From the NCBI RefSeq assembly GCF_036983985.1, contig NZ_JALAHQ010000001.1, positions 992,001-1,056,000 on the forward strand: a stretch of DNA of 64,000 nt. Direction: 5' to 3'. The stretch is from Alishewanella metallidurans. GTDB taxonomy: Bacteria > Pseudomonadota > Gammaproteobacteria > Enterobacterales > Alteromonadaceae. The notes beneath the pieces are model-generated. The model worked only from the letters and a program-made list of their open reading frames with translations, had not been told where the DNA came from and made no database searches. Each line of letters starts with the position of its first letter. Position 1 is the stretch's first letter. A program made the position numbers and the translations under genes. Positions 35,101-43,555 of the stretch are shown one piece after another.

Positions 35101-35898
35101 TGCTTGGCTGTGATGTATATCCAGCTGCAGTATATCCAGTTGCTGCTTTTGCCATTGTAGTGACAGTGCTAGTTTACTGATATGTTGCTGCTCGGTTTGC
35201 TGCTGTATCGTAAAGTCGGTTAACTCGAAACCATCAACAAATAAACTCAGTGGTAAACTAAAGTCGGGTAAAGTAGGCGGCTGATATGCAAAAGACGTAT
35301 TACCAGTATCTGTATTGCTGTTATCAGCCAAATGTAATATCACCTGTTGCCATTGTGGCTGGGTAAGCTGCAGCTTGTTGCCCCAGACGTAAATCGCGGT
35401 ATTAAAGCTATGCCAGTTTAGTTGGTTACCCATAATATCTAATTGGGCATCGTTAAGTTGCAACTGGGTTATGGTTATCGGCACTGGTAACCACAGGGGT
35501 GACATGGGCACAGCGGTAACGGCTGTTTCCGGTTCAGGCTCTGTTGCAGGCATAGTAAGTTGTATGCCGTTTAGCCCAAGCTTATCGACACAAATAGCCA
35601 ATTTAAAAAAACAGCCGTTATTAAACGTTAGTTCAGCTTGTTGTAAAACTAGCTCCATACCCTGTTGCTGGTAGCGCACGTTATACAGGGTGTTTCCGCC
35701 TAGTACGCTACCTTGACTGCGCTCTATATTTAGGCCGTCGACAGCGGCTTCGGCTAGCCATAGGCTTAGGTGCAAGCCGGGTGGCGTATATAACATAACG
35801 CCAGTTAAGCCTAGTAAAACCAGTAATGGCAGTACTAGCGTCCAGTTCAGCCATTTTAGGCACTGCTTAGCAATGTACTTGGCGCGCTGTAACGTCAT
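32131..35898 (-). CDS. tamB: Translocation and assembly module subunit TamB
   Basis: 1255 residues, normal for TamB. One N-terminal membrane anchor (about 17-37) is followed by a very long periplasmic beta-rich part with many alternating hydrophobic strands, expected to form the lipid- or protein-conducting groove of the AsmA/TamB family. The C-terminal TamB domain (about 900-1255) includes LNGEVVLQDGTFRAYGQ, LLIRKGKMSFNGPADQPFLNIEAIR and GLRDLTLDTAGAGDNSQVTVSGYL, and ends KYGYGIFNALGEFTLRYRL. With TamA it spans the envelope and is implicated in outer-membrane protein insertion and phospholipid transport. It overlaps tamA by 4 bases (ATGA). Confidence 0.95.
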   Translation of the reverse strand: MTLQRAKYIAKQCLKWLNWTLVLPLLVLLGLTGVMLYTPPGLHLSLWLAEAAVDGLNIERSQGSVLGGNTLYNVRYQQQGMELVLQQAELTFNNGCFFKLAICVDKLGLNGIQLTMPATEPEPETAVTAVPMSPLWLPVPITITQLQLNDAQLDIMGNQLNWHSFNTAIYVWGNKLQLTQPQWQQVILHLADNSNTDTGNTSFAYQPPTLPDFSLPLSLFVDGFELTDFTIQQQTEQQHISKLALSLQWQKQQLDILQLDIHHSQANLHASAKVTTAQDYPLQTQLELTVINGDFNQQQLRLNASGNLAALQLDITALGPVSATLNASLNLLDAKLPHQLDISSDNLQWPLLATEPDISLSRTQLSFAGDLQRSDFSGRASINAVQIPSAATEFTGFVGLNGITLDKLLIDTLSGQIQTTASANWQHNLQWQGVTKLNNIQPGTFWPDYAGQLQGELSYKGTLNDNNSWQLNLERINLNGRLRDYALALDGKLTVADTSGNGDIELNTPGLKLNHADNSVAIAGKLQQDWQLSVLIDIPKLEQSINDAKGSLDGRFTVTGARALPRLNGEIIAKQMHWQQFDLEQLTLNSVLWLDDAKKLNTKLSLSANNASFAEQKIAKISLSLDGSERKHQLNFALNSNDYNAQLTLNGGLSDDQQQWQGQLTQAELSSMLGTWQLAQATTMQVSIPKQQFVMAPHCWQQQDSSVCLSKNLTANSKNIQLNLDVNQFNLATLTAFMPSQFSIEGALDATLAANWQLGNLPEATLNISSNSGKLTQQLNSPMAISWHQLTLHSTLSGDVLNNTLAVNFTDDTSLNAELQVSELQNAGNKLQGHVKLQQFALDILQPLLGELNEFNGQLSSNLAIAGSLQQPLLNGEIALTKIRVKGKKAPIDVDDAEISLNFADQQAQLLGLVKTPNGEINISGDASWQELSDWQALIRIKGDELQLQVPQARLKVAPDLTLHASPELTRLTGSVTIPSANISIDSLPQNAVEISDDLVLLDKQLKPLPFEEKSTFLFQTDINVVLGNKVKLSAFGLKTLLKGNLRVRQQPQQALVLNGEVVLQDGTFRAYGQDLLIRKGKMSFNGPADQPFLNIEAIRNPANMEDDVIAGIRVNGPADEPSVVIFSEPAKAQANALAYLLMGRDLDSTSGDTGNAVTTSLIGMTLSSSSKVVGELGEAFGLRDLTLDTAGAGDNSQVTVSGYLSRDLQLKYGYGIFNALGEFTLRYRLMRSLYLEAVTGVNDTVDLLYKFEFN

Positions 35899-37625
35899 AG
35901 TTCTGGGCCCAAAGAAAAATGTAGCTGAAATTTTTGCTTGTCAACAGGTTCATCAATACCCCAGGCAAAATCTAAGCGTATTGGCCCAACAGGTGAAGCC
36001 CAGCGGATCCCGGCACCGACGCCTTGCACCCAATCAGGCTTGTCATCCCAGGCGCTGCCATAATCGGTAAAGGCCGCTAGCCACCAATCGCCAGTAATTC
36101 TGTATTGATACTCTGCGGTGCCTGTTAGCATATAACGGCCACCGGTGGTTTCGTTGTCACTATTGCGTGGGCCTACCGACTCATAACCATAGCCGCGAAT
36201 ACTATTATCACCACCGGCATAAAAACGTAGAGAAGGTGGTAAGTTAAGTAAAGTTTCCATTAAAATAGCACCACCATCTACGCGGGTAACAAAACGATGA
36301 TTATCACTAAGGCTACCAATCCAGCCGGCACGACCGCGCAAACGAATAAAGCTAGCGTCAGAGCCCCATGCCTGATCGGATATCTCAACTTTTAGCGATA
36401 GTCTGTCAGCAGAATAGGGCATAGCACCGCCTTTTTGTCGTGTTCGGTTATAGCTGATCCCTGGCATAATAAGGCTAATGTTGTCGCTTTGGTCGGCTTG
36501 GACGAAATCTTCATATAGCCAACGCACCGATGCCGTACGATACCAATCACTGCTTAACAACCAATGCCTTTCTAGCGCTAAATTAGATTCTTTACGTGAA
36601 ATACCGGTTTCACTGCGGTGGCGAAACCCCAGTTGTACTTGATAAAAATCGGTGGCGGCAGTTTGTAACGGTAACTTGTAGGCGCCTTCTATACTTTGTT
36701 CAGTTTCTGATATGGAAATATCAGAACGCAGACTATGACCCGAGCTATTTAGCCAAGGCTTTAGCCAGTTAAGCTTTAATCTAGGGCCGATATCGGTTGA
36801 ATAGCCAATACCAGTTTCGATGATATTGCGTTTTTCAGGCTCTAAACTAATCGAAATCGGCAGATGGTATTGCTGTACGTTATCTGCATCACCTTCAACT
36901 AAAATAGAACTAAACCAGCCGCTAGCTGCCAGCGATTGATTTAATGTACCAAGCTTACTGGCTAAGTAATCGTCATTTTCTGCAAATGGAAGCATTGAAT
37001 TTAGCCGCGAAGAATCTATTTGGCTGCCATTAAAACTGATAGCGCCAAACTTATAGCGTGGGCCAGCGTCAAAGTGTAAATGTACAAACGCCTGATTTAA
37101 TTCCGGTGCCACCTCAAGCTTGGCTAGGCTAAAGTTAGCATTAAAATAACCATGGCGCAGAGCAAGGTTACGTAGCGCACTTTTAAAGCCTTCATATTGT
37201 CCGTGGTGTAGCACCTTGCCGACAACCGGTGCTTGCTCTTGCAACAACAATTGAAATTCGGGGTCGGTTACAGCATCGCCAAACAGCTTAATATCGGCTT
37301 GTGCAATCAGTACTGGCGCACCAGCTTGCACGTTAATAGTAATGGCATAAGGGTCGTCTGGGGATGGGTCGATACTGATCTGAGCCTGATAATAACCTAA
37401 GGCCTCTAACGCAATGCGCGTATCTTGTTCTAGCTCTTTATGAAAACGAAAACCGGGGCGAACATCATCTTCATGAAATTTTTTCAGATAAATATCAACG
37501 TTGTCTTTTAGAGCACCCGAGATGCCCTTAACCTGCAATTTTATCTGAGATTGAGCGCTTAGCGTAAAAGGTGCAAGTAACAGGAATAGCAGCACGGTGC
37601 TGTTCAGTAACCTGAATATCGGCAT
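35895..37625 (-). CDS. tamA: Translocation and assembly module subunit TamA
   Basis: 576 residues from the ATG at 37625, giving a proper signal peptide (MPIFRLLNSTVLLFLLLAPF, then TLSAQS). A longer open frame adds 19 residues before the signal sequence and is less likely. Three POTRA-like domains (about 27-260) precede an Omp85 beta-barrel. The barrel has the lid-lock RGY motif in YAGGDNSIRGYGYESVGPR and the ending RLDFAWGI...LHFSLGPEL. E. coli TamA has nearly the same length. It is an outer-membrane partner of TamB; the two genes overlap by 4 bases. Confidence 0.95.
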   Translation of the reverse strand: MPIFRLLNSTVLLFLLLAPFTLSAQSQIKLQVKGISGALKDNVDIYLKKFHEDDVRPGFRFHKELEQDTRIALEALGYYQAQISIDPSPDDPYAITINVQAGAPVLIAQADIKLFGDAVTDPEFQLLLQEQAPVVGKVLHHGQYEGFKSALRNLALRHGYFNANFSLAKLEVAPELNQAFVHLHFDAGPRYKFGAISFNGSQIDSSRLNSMLPFAENDDYLASKLGTLNQSLAASGWFSSILVEGDADNVQQYHLPISISLEPEKRNIIETGIGYSTDIGPRLKLNWLKPWLNSSGHSLRSDISISETEQSIEGAYKLPLQTAATDFYQVQLGFRHRSETGISRKESNLALERHWLLSSDWYRTASVRWLYEDFVQADQSDNISLIMPGISYNRTRQKGGAMPYSADRLSLKVEISDQAWGSDASFIRLRGRAGWIGSLSDNHRFVTRVDGGAILMETLLNLPPSLRFYAGGDNSIRGYGYESVGPRNSDNETTGGRYMLTGTAEYQYRITGDWWLAAFTDYGSAWDDKPDWVQGVGAGIRWASPVGPIRLDFAWGIDEPVDKQKFQLHFSLGPEL

Positions 37626-37825
37626 TAGTAATGTATTGTCCTGACAAAACGTGATAAGAAAAACAACGCTATTATGGCCCAAAGGCAGTGTTACTGTATA
37701 CCGCTACATATAAATATGCCCTGAACGATGCCCTAATTGTAACAGCAATTTATATCGGCGCATAAATTCAGTTATACTGAGCGCACAGTCAGGTGGTTCT
37801 ACCACTTTCGCACAGGGTTATTATT

Positions 37826-38941
37826 ATGAAAAACGTTGTTATTAGTGGCTCAGGCTTATATACGCCAACAGAAATTATTACCAATGACGAGTTGGTTAAT
37901 AGTTTTAATCATTATGTTGATCAATTTAATGCCGAGCACGTTGAGGCAATAGCCCGCGGCGATGTTACGGCGTTAGCCCATTCTAGTAGTGAATTTATTG
38001 AAAAAGCCTCTGGTATAAAAGCGCGGCACGTATTACACAAAGAGGGTATTTTGGATACTGCGATTATGCGCCCGATCTTTGCGCGTCGCAGTGCAGAGCA
38101 AATGCCAGAGATGGTTGAAATGGCACTTGATGCCGCTCGTGAAGCCATGGCACAGGCTAATAAAACCGCGGCCGATATTGATCTTATTATTTGCGCAGCA
38201 TCAAATATGCAGCGACCTTATCCGGCACTCGCTATTGAATTACAGCAGTTACTGGGTGCGAGTGGTTATGCTTTTGATATGAATGTGGCCTGTTCTTCAG
38301 CAACTTTTGCTATCAGTAACGCGGTAAATGCCATCCGTGGTGAAACCGCCAAGGTGGTATTAGTGGTTAACCCTGAGTTTGCCTCGCCGCAGGTAAATTA
38401 TCGTAGCCGCGACAGCCACTTTATTTTCGGTGATGTATGTACCGCCACTATTATTGAGGCTGAGGACAGTTGCACTAGCGATAACGCCTGGCGTATTAAT
38501 AGTATGCGTTTAAAAACGGAGTTTTCTAATAATATACGTTGTGATGTCGGTTATACCGAACATTGTCTTCCTACTGATCCGCTAGTGCCGTTTTTTAAGC
38601 AAGAAGGCCGCAAAGTATTTAAAGAACTCTTGCCTATTGTTGCCGATGTTATTTTAAGCGAAATGGCCAGTGCGCAGGTTGCGCCTGAACAGTTAAAACG
38701 CTTATGGTTACACCAAGCTAATATCAATATGAACATTTTTGCCGTGAAAAAAATTCTCGGCCGTGATCCTTTACCAGAAGAAGCTCCGTTAGTTTTAGAT
38801 ACTTATGCGAATACCGCTTCTGCAGGTTCAATTATTGCATTTCACAAATATAAAACCGGTTTAGTTGCCGGCGATCACGCTATTTTGTGCTCATTTGGTG
38901 CTGGTTATTCGGTAGGCTGCTTAATGCTACAAAAATGTTGA
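37826..38941 (+). CDS. Beta-ketoacyl-ACP synthase III-like enzyme
   Basis: 371 residues from the ATG at 37826 (AGGG site upstream); earlier in-frame starts are less likely. The thiolase-fold triad is visible: Cys in FDMNVACSSATFAI, His in LWLHQANINMN and Asn in DTYANTASAGSII. The length and an inserted helical part after residue 40 (EHVEAIARGDVTALAHSSSEF) set it apart from FabH (about 317 residues). Enzymes of this subgroup may start fatty acid synthesis or condense other acyl groups; the natural substrate is not known from sequence. It is a single-gene unit divergent from tamA, with a candidate TATACT -10 at 37773-37778. Confidence 0.85.
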   Translation: MKNVVISGSGLYTPTEIITNDELVNSFNHYVDQFNAEHVEAIARGDVTALAHSSSEFIEKASGIKARHVLHKEGILDTAIMRPIFARRSAEQMPEMVEMALDAAREAMAQANKTAADIDLIICAASNMQRPYPALAIELQQLLGASGYAFDMNVACSSATFAISNAVNAIRGETAKVVLVVNPEFASPQVNYRSRDSHFIFGDVCTATIIEAEDSCTSDNAWRINSMRLKTEFSNNIRCDVGYTEHCLPTDPLVPFFKQEGRKVFKELLPIVADVILSEMASAQVAPEQLKRLWLHQANINMNIFAVKKILGRDPLPEEAPLVLDTYANTASAGSIIAFHKYKTGLVAGDHAILCSFGAGYSVGCLMLQKC

Positions 38942-38963
38942 TATTCGCCAATGGCAGACTAAT

Positions 38964-38990
38964 AAAGGCCACGCATTTGAGTGGCCTTTT
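38964..38990 (+). terminator. Terminator between the KAS III-like gene and asnB
   Basis: AAAGGCCAC (38964-38972) pairs with GTGGCCTTT (38981-38989) around an 8-base loop, with T and A runs at the ends; it probably serves both convergent genes. Confidence 0.85.
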
Positions 38991-39014
38991 AATTGACTAA
39001 ACAAGACTGAGTAT

Positions 39015-40679
39015 TTAGTAAGCTTGACTGTGTACATCGCGAACGGCACGACCAGAAGGGTCGGTCATTTGCGCCATTTTCGCATCCCAAGCTAACGCTT
39101 CTGGTGTTGAGCAAGCAACCGATTTACCGCCCGGTACACAGGCAATAGCACCGGCGTGTGGAAAGTGCTCCTCAAAAATAACCCGATAATAATAGGCTTC
39201 TTTACTATCTGGCGTGTTCACTGGAAAGCGAAAGCTCGCGGTAGCCATTTGTTGATCTGACACTTCCTTTTCGGCATGGGCTTTTAAGCTATCAATCCAG
39301 CTATAGCCTACGCCATCAGAAAATTGCTCTTTTTGCCGCCATAAAATATCGTTTGGCAGTAAGCCTTCAAACGCTTGGCGTAAAATGTGTTTCTCCATTT
39401 TTCCGCCGCCACACATTTTAGCTTGTGGGTTTAAGCGCATGGCAACGTCCATAAAGGTTTTATCTAAAAATGGCACTCGGGCTTCAATACCCCAAGCCGA
39501 CATCGCCTTATTCGCGCGGTTGCAGTCGAACATATGCAAGCGGTCAAGTTTACGTAGCGTTTCTTGATGAAATTCTTGCGCATTCGGCGCTTTATGAAAA
39601 TACAAATAACCGCCAAATAGTTCATCAGAGCCTTCACCCGATAACACCATTTTTATACCCATGGCTTTAATCTTTCGAGCCATTAGGTACATTGGCGTAG
39701 AGGCACGAATGGTTGTAACATCATAGGTTTCTAAGAAGTAGATCACATCGCGCAGCGCATCTAGGCCTTCTTGTACCGTAAATTCAACGGTATGATGCAC
39801 AGTGCCAATGGCATCGGCGACCTTTTTCGCTGCCACTAAATCTGGCGAGCCAGCTAAACCAACTGCAAACGAGTGTAAGCGCGGCCACCACGCTTCGGAT
39901 TGATCGTTGTCTTCGATTCGACGTTTAGCAAACTGCTGCGCAATGGCAGAAATAAGTGATGAATCTAAGCCACCAGACAATAATACACCGTAGGGTACAT
40001 CAGACATTAAGTGGCTTTTAACACTGCGTACTAAGGCCGCGTTTAGCTCGGTTAAGCTGGCTGGGTTATCTTTAACCGCGTCAAAACTTTGCCAATCGCG
40101 TTTATAATAACACTGCAATTCACCCACTTTGCTATCGAAGTAGTGCCCCGGAGGGAATTCTTTAATTTGCTTACAAACCGGCACTAGCGCTTTTAATTCT
40201 GATGCGACAAATAGTTGGCCGTGTTCGTCATAACCATAATACAACGGGATAATACCAATATGATCACGGGCTATTAGATAGCGATTTTGCTCAGCATCAT
40301 ACAAAATAAACGCAAACATACCCTGAAGTTGGTCAATAAATTCAGCACCATGTTCTAAATAAAGTGGCAGAATAACTTCACAGTCAGATTTGGTTTTAAA
40401 GGCATAAGCGCTCGCGAGCTCATGCTCGAGTTGCTTATGATTATAGATCTCGCCATTCACTGCCAGAATGTGATTTCGATTATTATTAATGAGGGGCTGG
40501 GCGCCATTTTCAGTATCTACAATCGCCAGACGCTCGTGTACTAAAATGGCATTGTCGTTATTCCACACACCAGACCAATCTGGACCGCGATGACGTAATA
40601 ACTTGGATAACTGTAGCGCCTGCTGGCGCAACGCTTTAACATCAGTTCTGATGTCAAGCACCCCAAAAATCGAACACAT
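39015..40679 (-). CDS. asnB: Asparagine synthetase B (glutamine-hydrolysing)
   Basis: 554 residues, the same length as E. coli AsnB. Cys2 (MCSIFGVLDI) is the glutaminase nucleophile once Met1 is removed; RHRGPDWSGVW, AVNGEIYNH and KSDCEVI are other N-terminal glutaminase motifs. The synthetase half has the ATP pyrophosphatase loop GVLLSGGLDSSLIS and MVLSGEGSDELFGGYLYF. It makes asparagine from aspartate, glutamine and ATP. An AGAGG site precedes the ATG. It converges with the KAS III-like gene and is divergent from the DUF3025 gene. Confidence 0.97.
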   Translation of the reverse strand: MCSIFGVLDIRTDVKALRQQALQLSKLLRHRGPDWSGVWNNDNAILVHERLAIVDTENGAQPLINNNRNHILAVNGEIYNHKQLEHELASAYAFKTKSDCEVILPLYLEHGAEFIDQLQGMFAFILYDAEQNRYLIARDHIGIIPLYYGYDEHGQLFVASELKALVPVCKQIKEFPPGHYFDSKVGELQCYYKRDWQSFDAVKDNPASLTELNAALVRSVKSHLMSDVPYGVLLSGGLDSSLISAIAQQFAKRRIEDNDQSEAWWPRLHSFAVGLAGSPDLVAAKKVADAIGTVHHTVEFTVQEGLDALRDVIYFLETYDVTTIRASTPMYLMARKIKAMGIKMVLSGEGSDELFGGYLYFHKAPNAQEFHQETLRKLDRLHMFDCNRANKAMSAWGIEARVPFLDKTFMDVAMRLNPQAKMCGGGKMEKHILRQAFEGLLPNDILWRQKEQFSDGVGYSWIDSLKAHAEKEVSDQQMATASFRFPVNTPDSKEAYYYRVIFEEHFPHAGAIACVPGGKSVACSTPEALAWDAKMAQMTDPSGRAVRDVHSQAY

Positions 40680-40844
40680 GGTAACCTCTATTAATTAATT
40701 TCGAATAAATACATTATTTGGCAGTGTGCACGTCTAAACGTGTCATTTGAATGTGCCATGCTGGCGCGAAAAAGCAAGTGATTTTTACTCGTATATTGTA
40801 GCGTGATAAAATGCCGCGGTTATGGCCAGAGATGAATAAGAAAA

Positions 40845-41669
40845 ATGAAGCAACAATGTGATAAAAATCGGTTTAGCCCACCGCCGCATTGGCAGGTTGA
40901 TATTATAAATACTAATCCGATTTTTGCTGTTATAACGCAAGCGTTTGCTGAGCTAGGCGCAGAAAACTGGCCAAGTTTGGCAACGTTAAACCAATGGTTA
41001 ACTAACGACTATCGCTTCGTTACCAACGATAAACTCGAAGAGGACGGACGTTACTATGAGGCGTTTATTTACGCTACCAAAACGATACCTTGCCGTGAGC
41101 AAAGCTGGCACGACTTCTTTGGCGCACTGATTTGGTGTTTATTTCCGCAGACTAAAGCACTACTTAACCAGTTACATATTGCCGAAATTAAACAGCACGG
41201 CTTAAAACAGCGCAGTAAGTTACGCAATAAACTTACGCTATTTGATGAGTGTGGGTTGATTCTTTGTTTAGAACACAGTGCGCAGCACCATGGCGCATTA
41301 TTACGCAGCCATCAATGGCAACAGAGTTTTGTGCAACAGCGCCAAGATTGGTGGCGGGGCATTACGCCGGTAATTTTTGGCCATGCCTTATATGAAATGG
41401 CCACTAAGCCTTTTATTGGTTTAACCGCCAAAGCATTATTTATAGATGTGCCTGAGGGTTTTAGCCAATGGCCATTAGCCAATAAATTTTTGTTTTTAGA
41501 CTCAGCGCTGTGTAATAGCATCGCAACACAAGGACTACTGCTTGATAGTCAGCAATTAACACCTTTACCGTTATTGGGCGTGCCGACGTGGTATCCGCCA
41601 AATGAGGTTGCTGAATTTTATACTAATACCAACTATTTTCGGCCCAAAACCAAGGCCGTGATGCCTTAA
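40845..41669 (+). CDS. DUF3025 family protein
   Basis: 274 residues, cytosolic, no signal peptide or membrane segment. The family pattern includes RYYEAFIYATKTIPCREQSWHDFFGALIWCLFP, in which the WHDFFNAL-like block with its tryptophan and histidine is typical, and RNKLTLFDECGLIL. HALYEMATKPFIGLTAKAL and the C-terminal LPLLGVPTWYPPNE also fit DUF3025. The function is unknown. It stands alone, divergent from asnB, and converges with the periplasmic DNA ligase gene. The ribosome site is weak. Confidence 0.85.
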   Translation: MKQQCDKNRFSPPPHWQVDIINTNPIFAVITQAFAELGAENWPSLATLNQWLTNDYRFVTNDKLEEDGRYYEAFIYATKTIPCREQSWHDFFGALIWCLFPQTKALLNQLHIAEIKQHGLKQRSKLRNKLTLFDECGLILCLEHSAQHHGALLRSHQWQQSFVQQRQDWWRGITPVIFGHALYEMATKPFIGLTAKALFIDVPEGFSQWPLANKFLFLDSALCNSIATQGLLLDSQQLTPLPLLGVPTWYPPNEVAEFYTNTNYFRPKTKAVMP

Positions 41670-41710
41670 ACCAAGCCGGTTAATGTAGTTTGGCGTAGTT
41701 GTTAGCCTGA

Positions 41711-42541
41711 TTAAAAAGCCGTGTATATCCGTAAAAACCGCGCAAAGCGTGGTAAGCCATGTTTAGTTAGCCCGTTATAACGGTAAGTAATGGTGCTGCC
41801 AATAGCGGGTGGGTTTTTGCGTAAGGCATCGGTTAGGCCGCTACCGATAGCAAATTCTTGACCTGCGGCGTTTTTAACCAGCAATGCACCAACCATACCT
41901 TGATATTTGCCCTTGCCGGGCCGATAGCCAATTACCGTCGCTTCGGTATCAAGATAGCTTTTTAATTTTAGTAAATCGGTTGTTCTACCGGTTTTATATA
42001 ATGCATCTTGATGATGCAGCATTAAGCCTTCTGCGCCTATGTTTTCCAGCTCTGCTAACTTCTTAATCAGTTGTTCTTTATCGGCGACACGAAATTGCGG
42101 GATAACGTGCAAGTAAGCGCTATTTTGCTCGGCGACAATAGCCTGAAGTTGACTTAAGCGCTCGGTAAAGCTGCCTGCACCGTTGGGTAACTCAAAGACG
42201 TAATAACCCAGTTTTTGCCATTCACTATCAACTGGACTGTTGTTACTTATGCTACTTAAGGTATCAGCAAAGCGTTGCTGACCAAGCCATAGTTCACCGT
42301 CTAGTGCCGTGTTTGGGAAGTGGGCAGTAAACCACGTTGGTGCGGCAATAATATGGCCGCCGCGTGAAATTAACTGTTTGCCATCCCAATAAGCCCGAAC
42401 ACCATCCAGCTTTTCACTTACCCAATATTGGCGCACATCAAAGGTGTCGTTATATACCTCGGCTAGTATTAAATCGGGTTTAGTGGCGGCAGCTAAACTA
42501 AAGCTACCTAGTAATAAAACTAAAAGTAACAATTTGTTCAT
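41711..42541 (-). CDS. ATP-dependent DNA ligase with signal peptide (LigE type)
   Basis: 276 residues from the ATG at 42541, which is preceded by AGGGCAAAGG. The N-terminus is a clear signal peptide (MNKLLLLVLLLGSFSLAAA). The nucleotidyltransferase motif I is SEKLDGVRAYWDG, with the adenylated Lys44. Motif III-like ALDGELWLG, motif IV EGLMLHH and motif V LLKLKSYLD are all present. The C-terminal OB fold is short and ends TKHGLPRFARFLRIY. The architecture matches Lig E, a minimal ligase of Gram-negatives predicted to act in the periplasm, perhaps on incoming or extracellular DNA. It is a single-gene unit. Housekeeping ligation is by the NAD-dependent LigA elsewhere. Confidence 0.93.
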   Translation of the reverse strand: MNKLLLLVLLLGSFSLAAATKPDLILAEVYNDTFDVRQYWVSEKLDGVRAYWDGKQLISRGGHIIAAPTWFTAHFPNTALDGELWLGQQRFADTLSSISNNSPVDSEWQKLGYYVFELPNGAGSFTERLSQLQAIVAEQNSAYLHVIPQFRVADKEQLIKKLAELENIGAEGLMLHHQDALYKTGRTTDLLKLKSYLDTEATVIGYRPGKGKYQGMVGALLVKNAAGQEFAIGSGLTDALRKNPPAIGSTITYRYNGLTKHGLPRFARFLRIYTAF

Positions 42542-42738
42542 TACCTTTGCCCTGTTGCTAAAAATAAAAAGTATAGTAACCACGGCTTTTAATACAACCT
42601 AGTGCAATAAAGCCAAAGTACGCTAAGTCATGATGCGCCAGACTGTTTATATTTTGTTACAGCTTTCTTTTGTTTAGCTATTGTTTGTGTTTATAGGCTG
42701 GCTGATAATCGAGCCTAGTTAATGTAAAGGATTATCTA

Positions 42739-43554
42739 ATGATTGAAGTAAAACAATTGGCTAAAGCGTTTGCGCTTAGTAAAAATAACAAATTATCAGA
42801 TACTGAAAAACAAGATATTCGTTACAGTAAAGAGGCGTTTCATTCGGTACGTGAAGTCAGCTTTAACTGTGGCGATGGTGAAGTTCTAGGCTTGTTAGGC
42901 CCCAATGGTGCGGGTAAAACCACAACCTTACGTATGTTATCTACCGCGTTAAAACCTGATGCCGGCTCGGTGTTGTTAAATGGCGTTGACGTATTAAAAC
43001 ACCCGGTAAAGGCGCGGCAACAAATTGGCTTTTTATCGGCTGATACCGGCTTATACGGCAAGTTAACCGCGTTTGAAAATATCGCCTATTTTGGTCGTTT
43101 ACATGGCATGAAAGAGCAAGCATTAAAACAACGTATCGATGAGCTATTTACCCTACTTAATATGCATGATTTTGCCAATCGCCGCGCGGACAATATGTCG
43201 ACCGGTATGAAGCAAAAAACCGCGATTGCCCGTGCAGTTGTGCATAAGCCAAGAGTGGTTATTTTAGATGAGCCTACAACCGGTTTGGATATTATGACAG
43301 TGCAAACCGTACTCGATTTTATCAAGGGCCTAAAGCAGGTGGGTACGCCGGTTATCTTTTCAACGCACCACCTAGATGAAGTGGCGTCATTATGTGATCG
43401 GGTAGTAGTGATTGATAAAGGCATCAGTGCTTTTAATGGTGATATTGGTGAGTTTACCGCGTTATCGCCAAATAGAGATTTACGCGAAGCCTTTTTATCG
43501 GTGTTACAGCCGGTAGCGCAAACGACAATAAAAACAGAGCAGGGAGTCGCTTAA
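42739..43554 (+). CDS. natA: ABC transporter ATP-binding protein, NatA type
   Basis: 271 residues. Walker A GLLGPNGAGKTTTLRML, signature NMSTGMKQKTAIARA, Walker B VVILDEPTTGLD and the His switch STHHLDE are all intact. A 25-residue polar stretch (SKNNKLSDTEKQDIRYSKEA) between the first strand and the Walker region is longer than in many ABC proteins but is common in NatA-like members. With the downstream permease it likely forms an exporter; sodium export is known for Bacillus NatAB, but the substrate here is unproven. AAGGA site 8 bases before the ATG; the permease follows after 1 base. Confidence 0.88.
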   Translation: MIEVKQLAKAFALSKNNKLSDTEKQDIRYSKEAFHSVREVSFNCGDGEVLGLLGPNGAGKTTTLRMLSTALKPDAGSVLLNGVDVLKHPVKARQQIGFLSADTGLYGKLTAFENIAYFGRLHGMKEQALKQRIDELFTLLNMHDFANRRADNMSTGMKQKTAIARAVVHKPRVVILDEPTTGLDIMTVQTVLDFIKGLKQVGTPVIFSTHHLDEVASLCDRVVVIDKGISAFNGDIGEFTALSPNRDLREAFLSVLQPVAQTTIKTEQGVA

Positions 43555-43555
43555 T

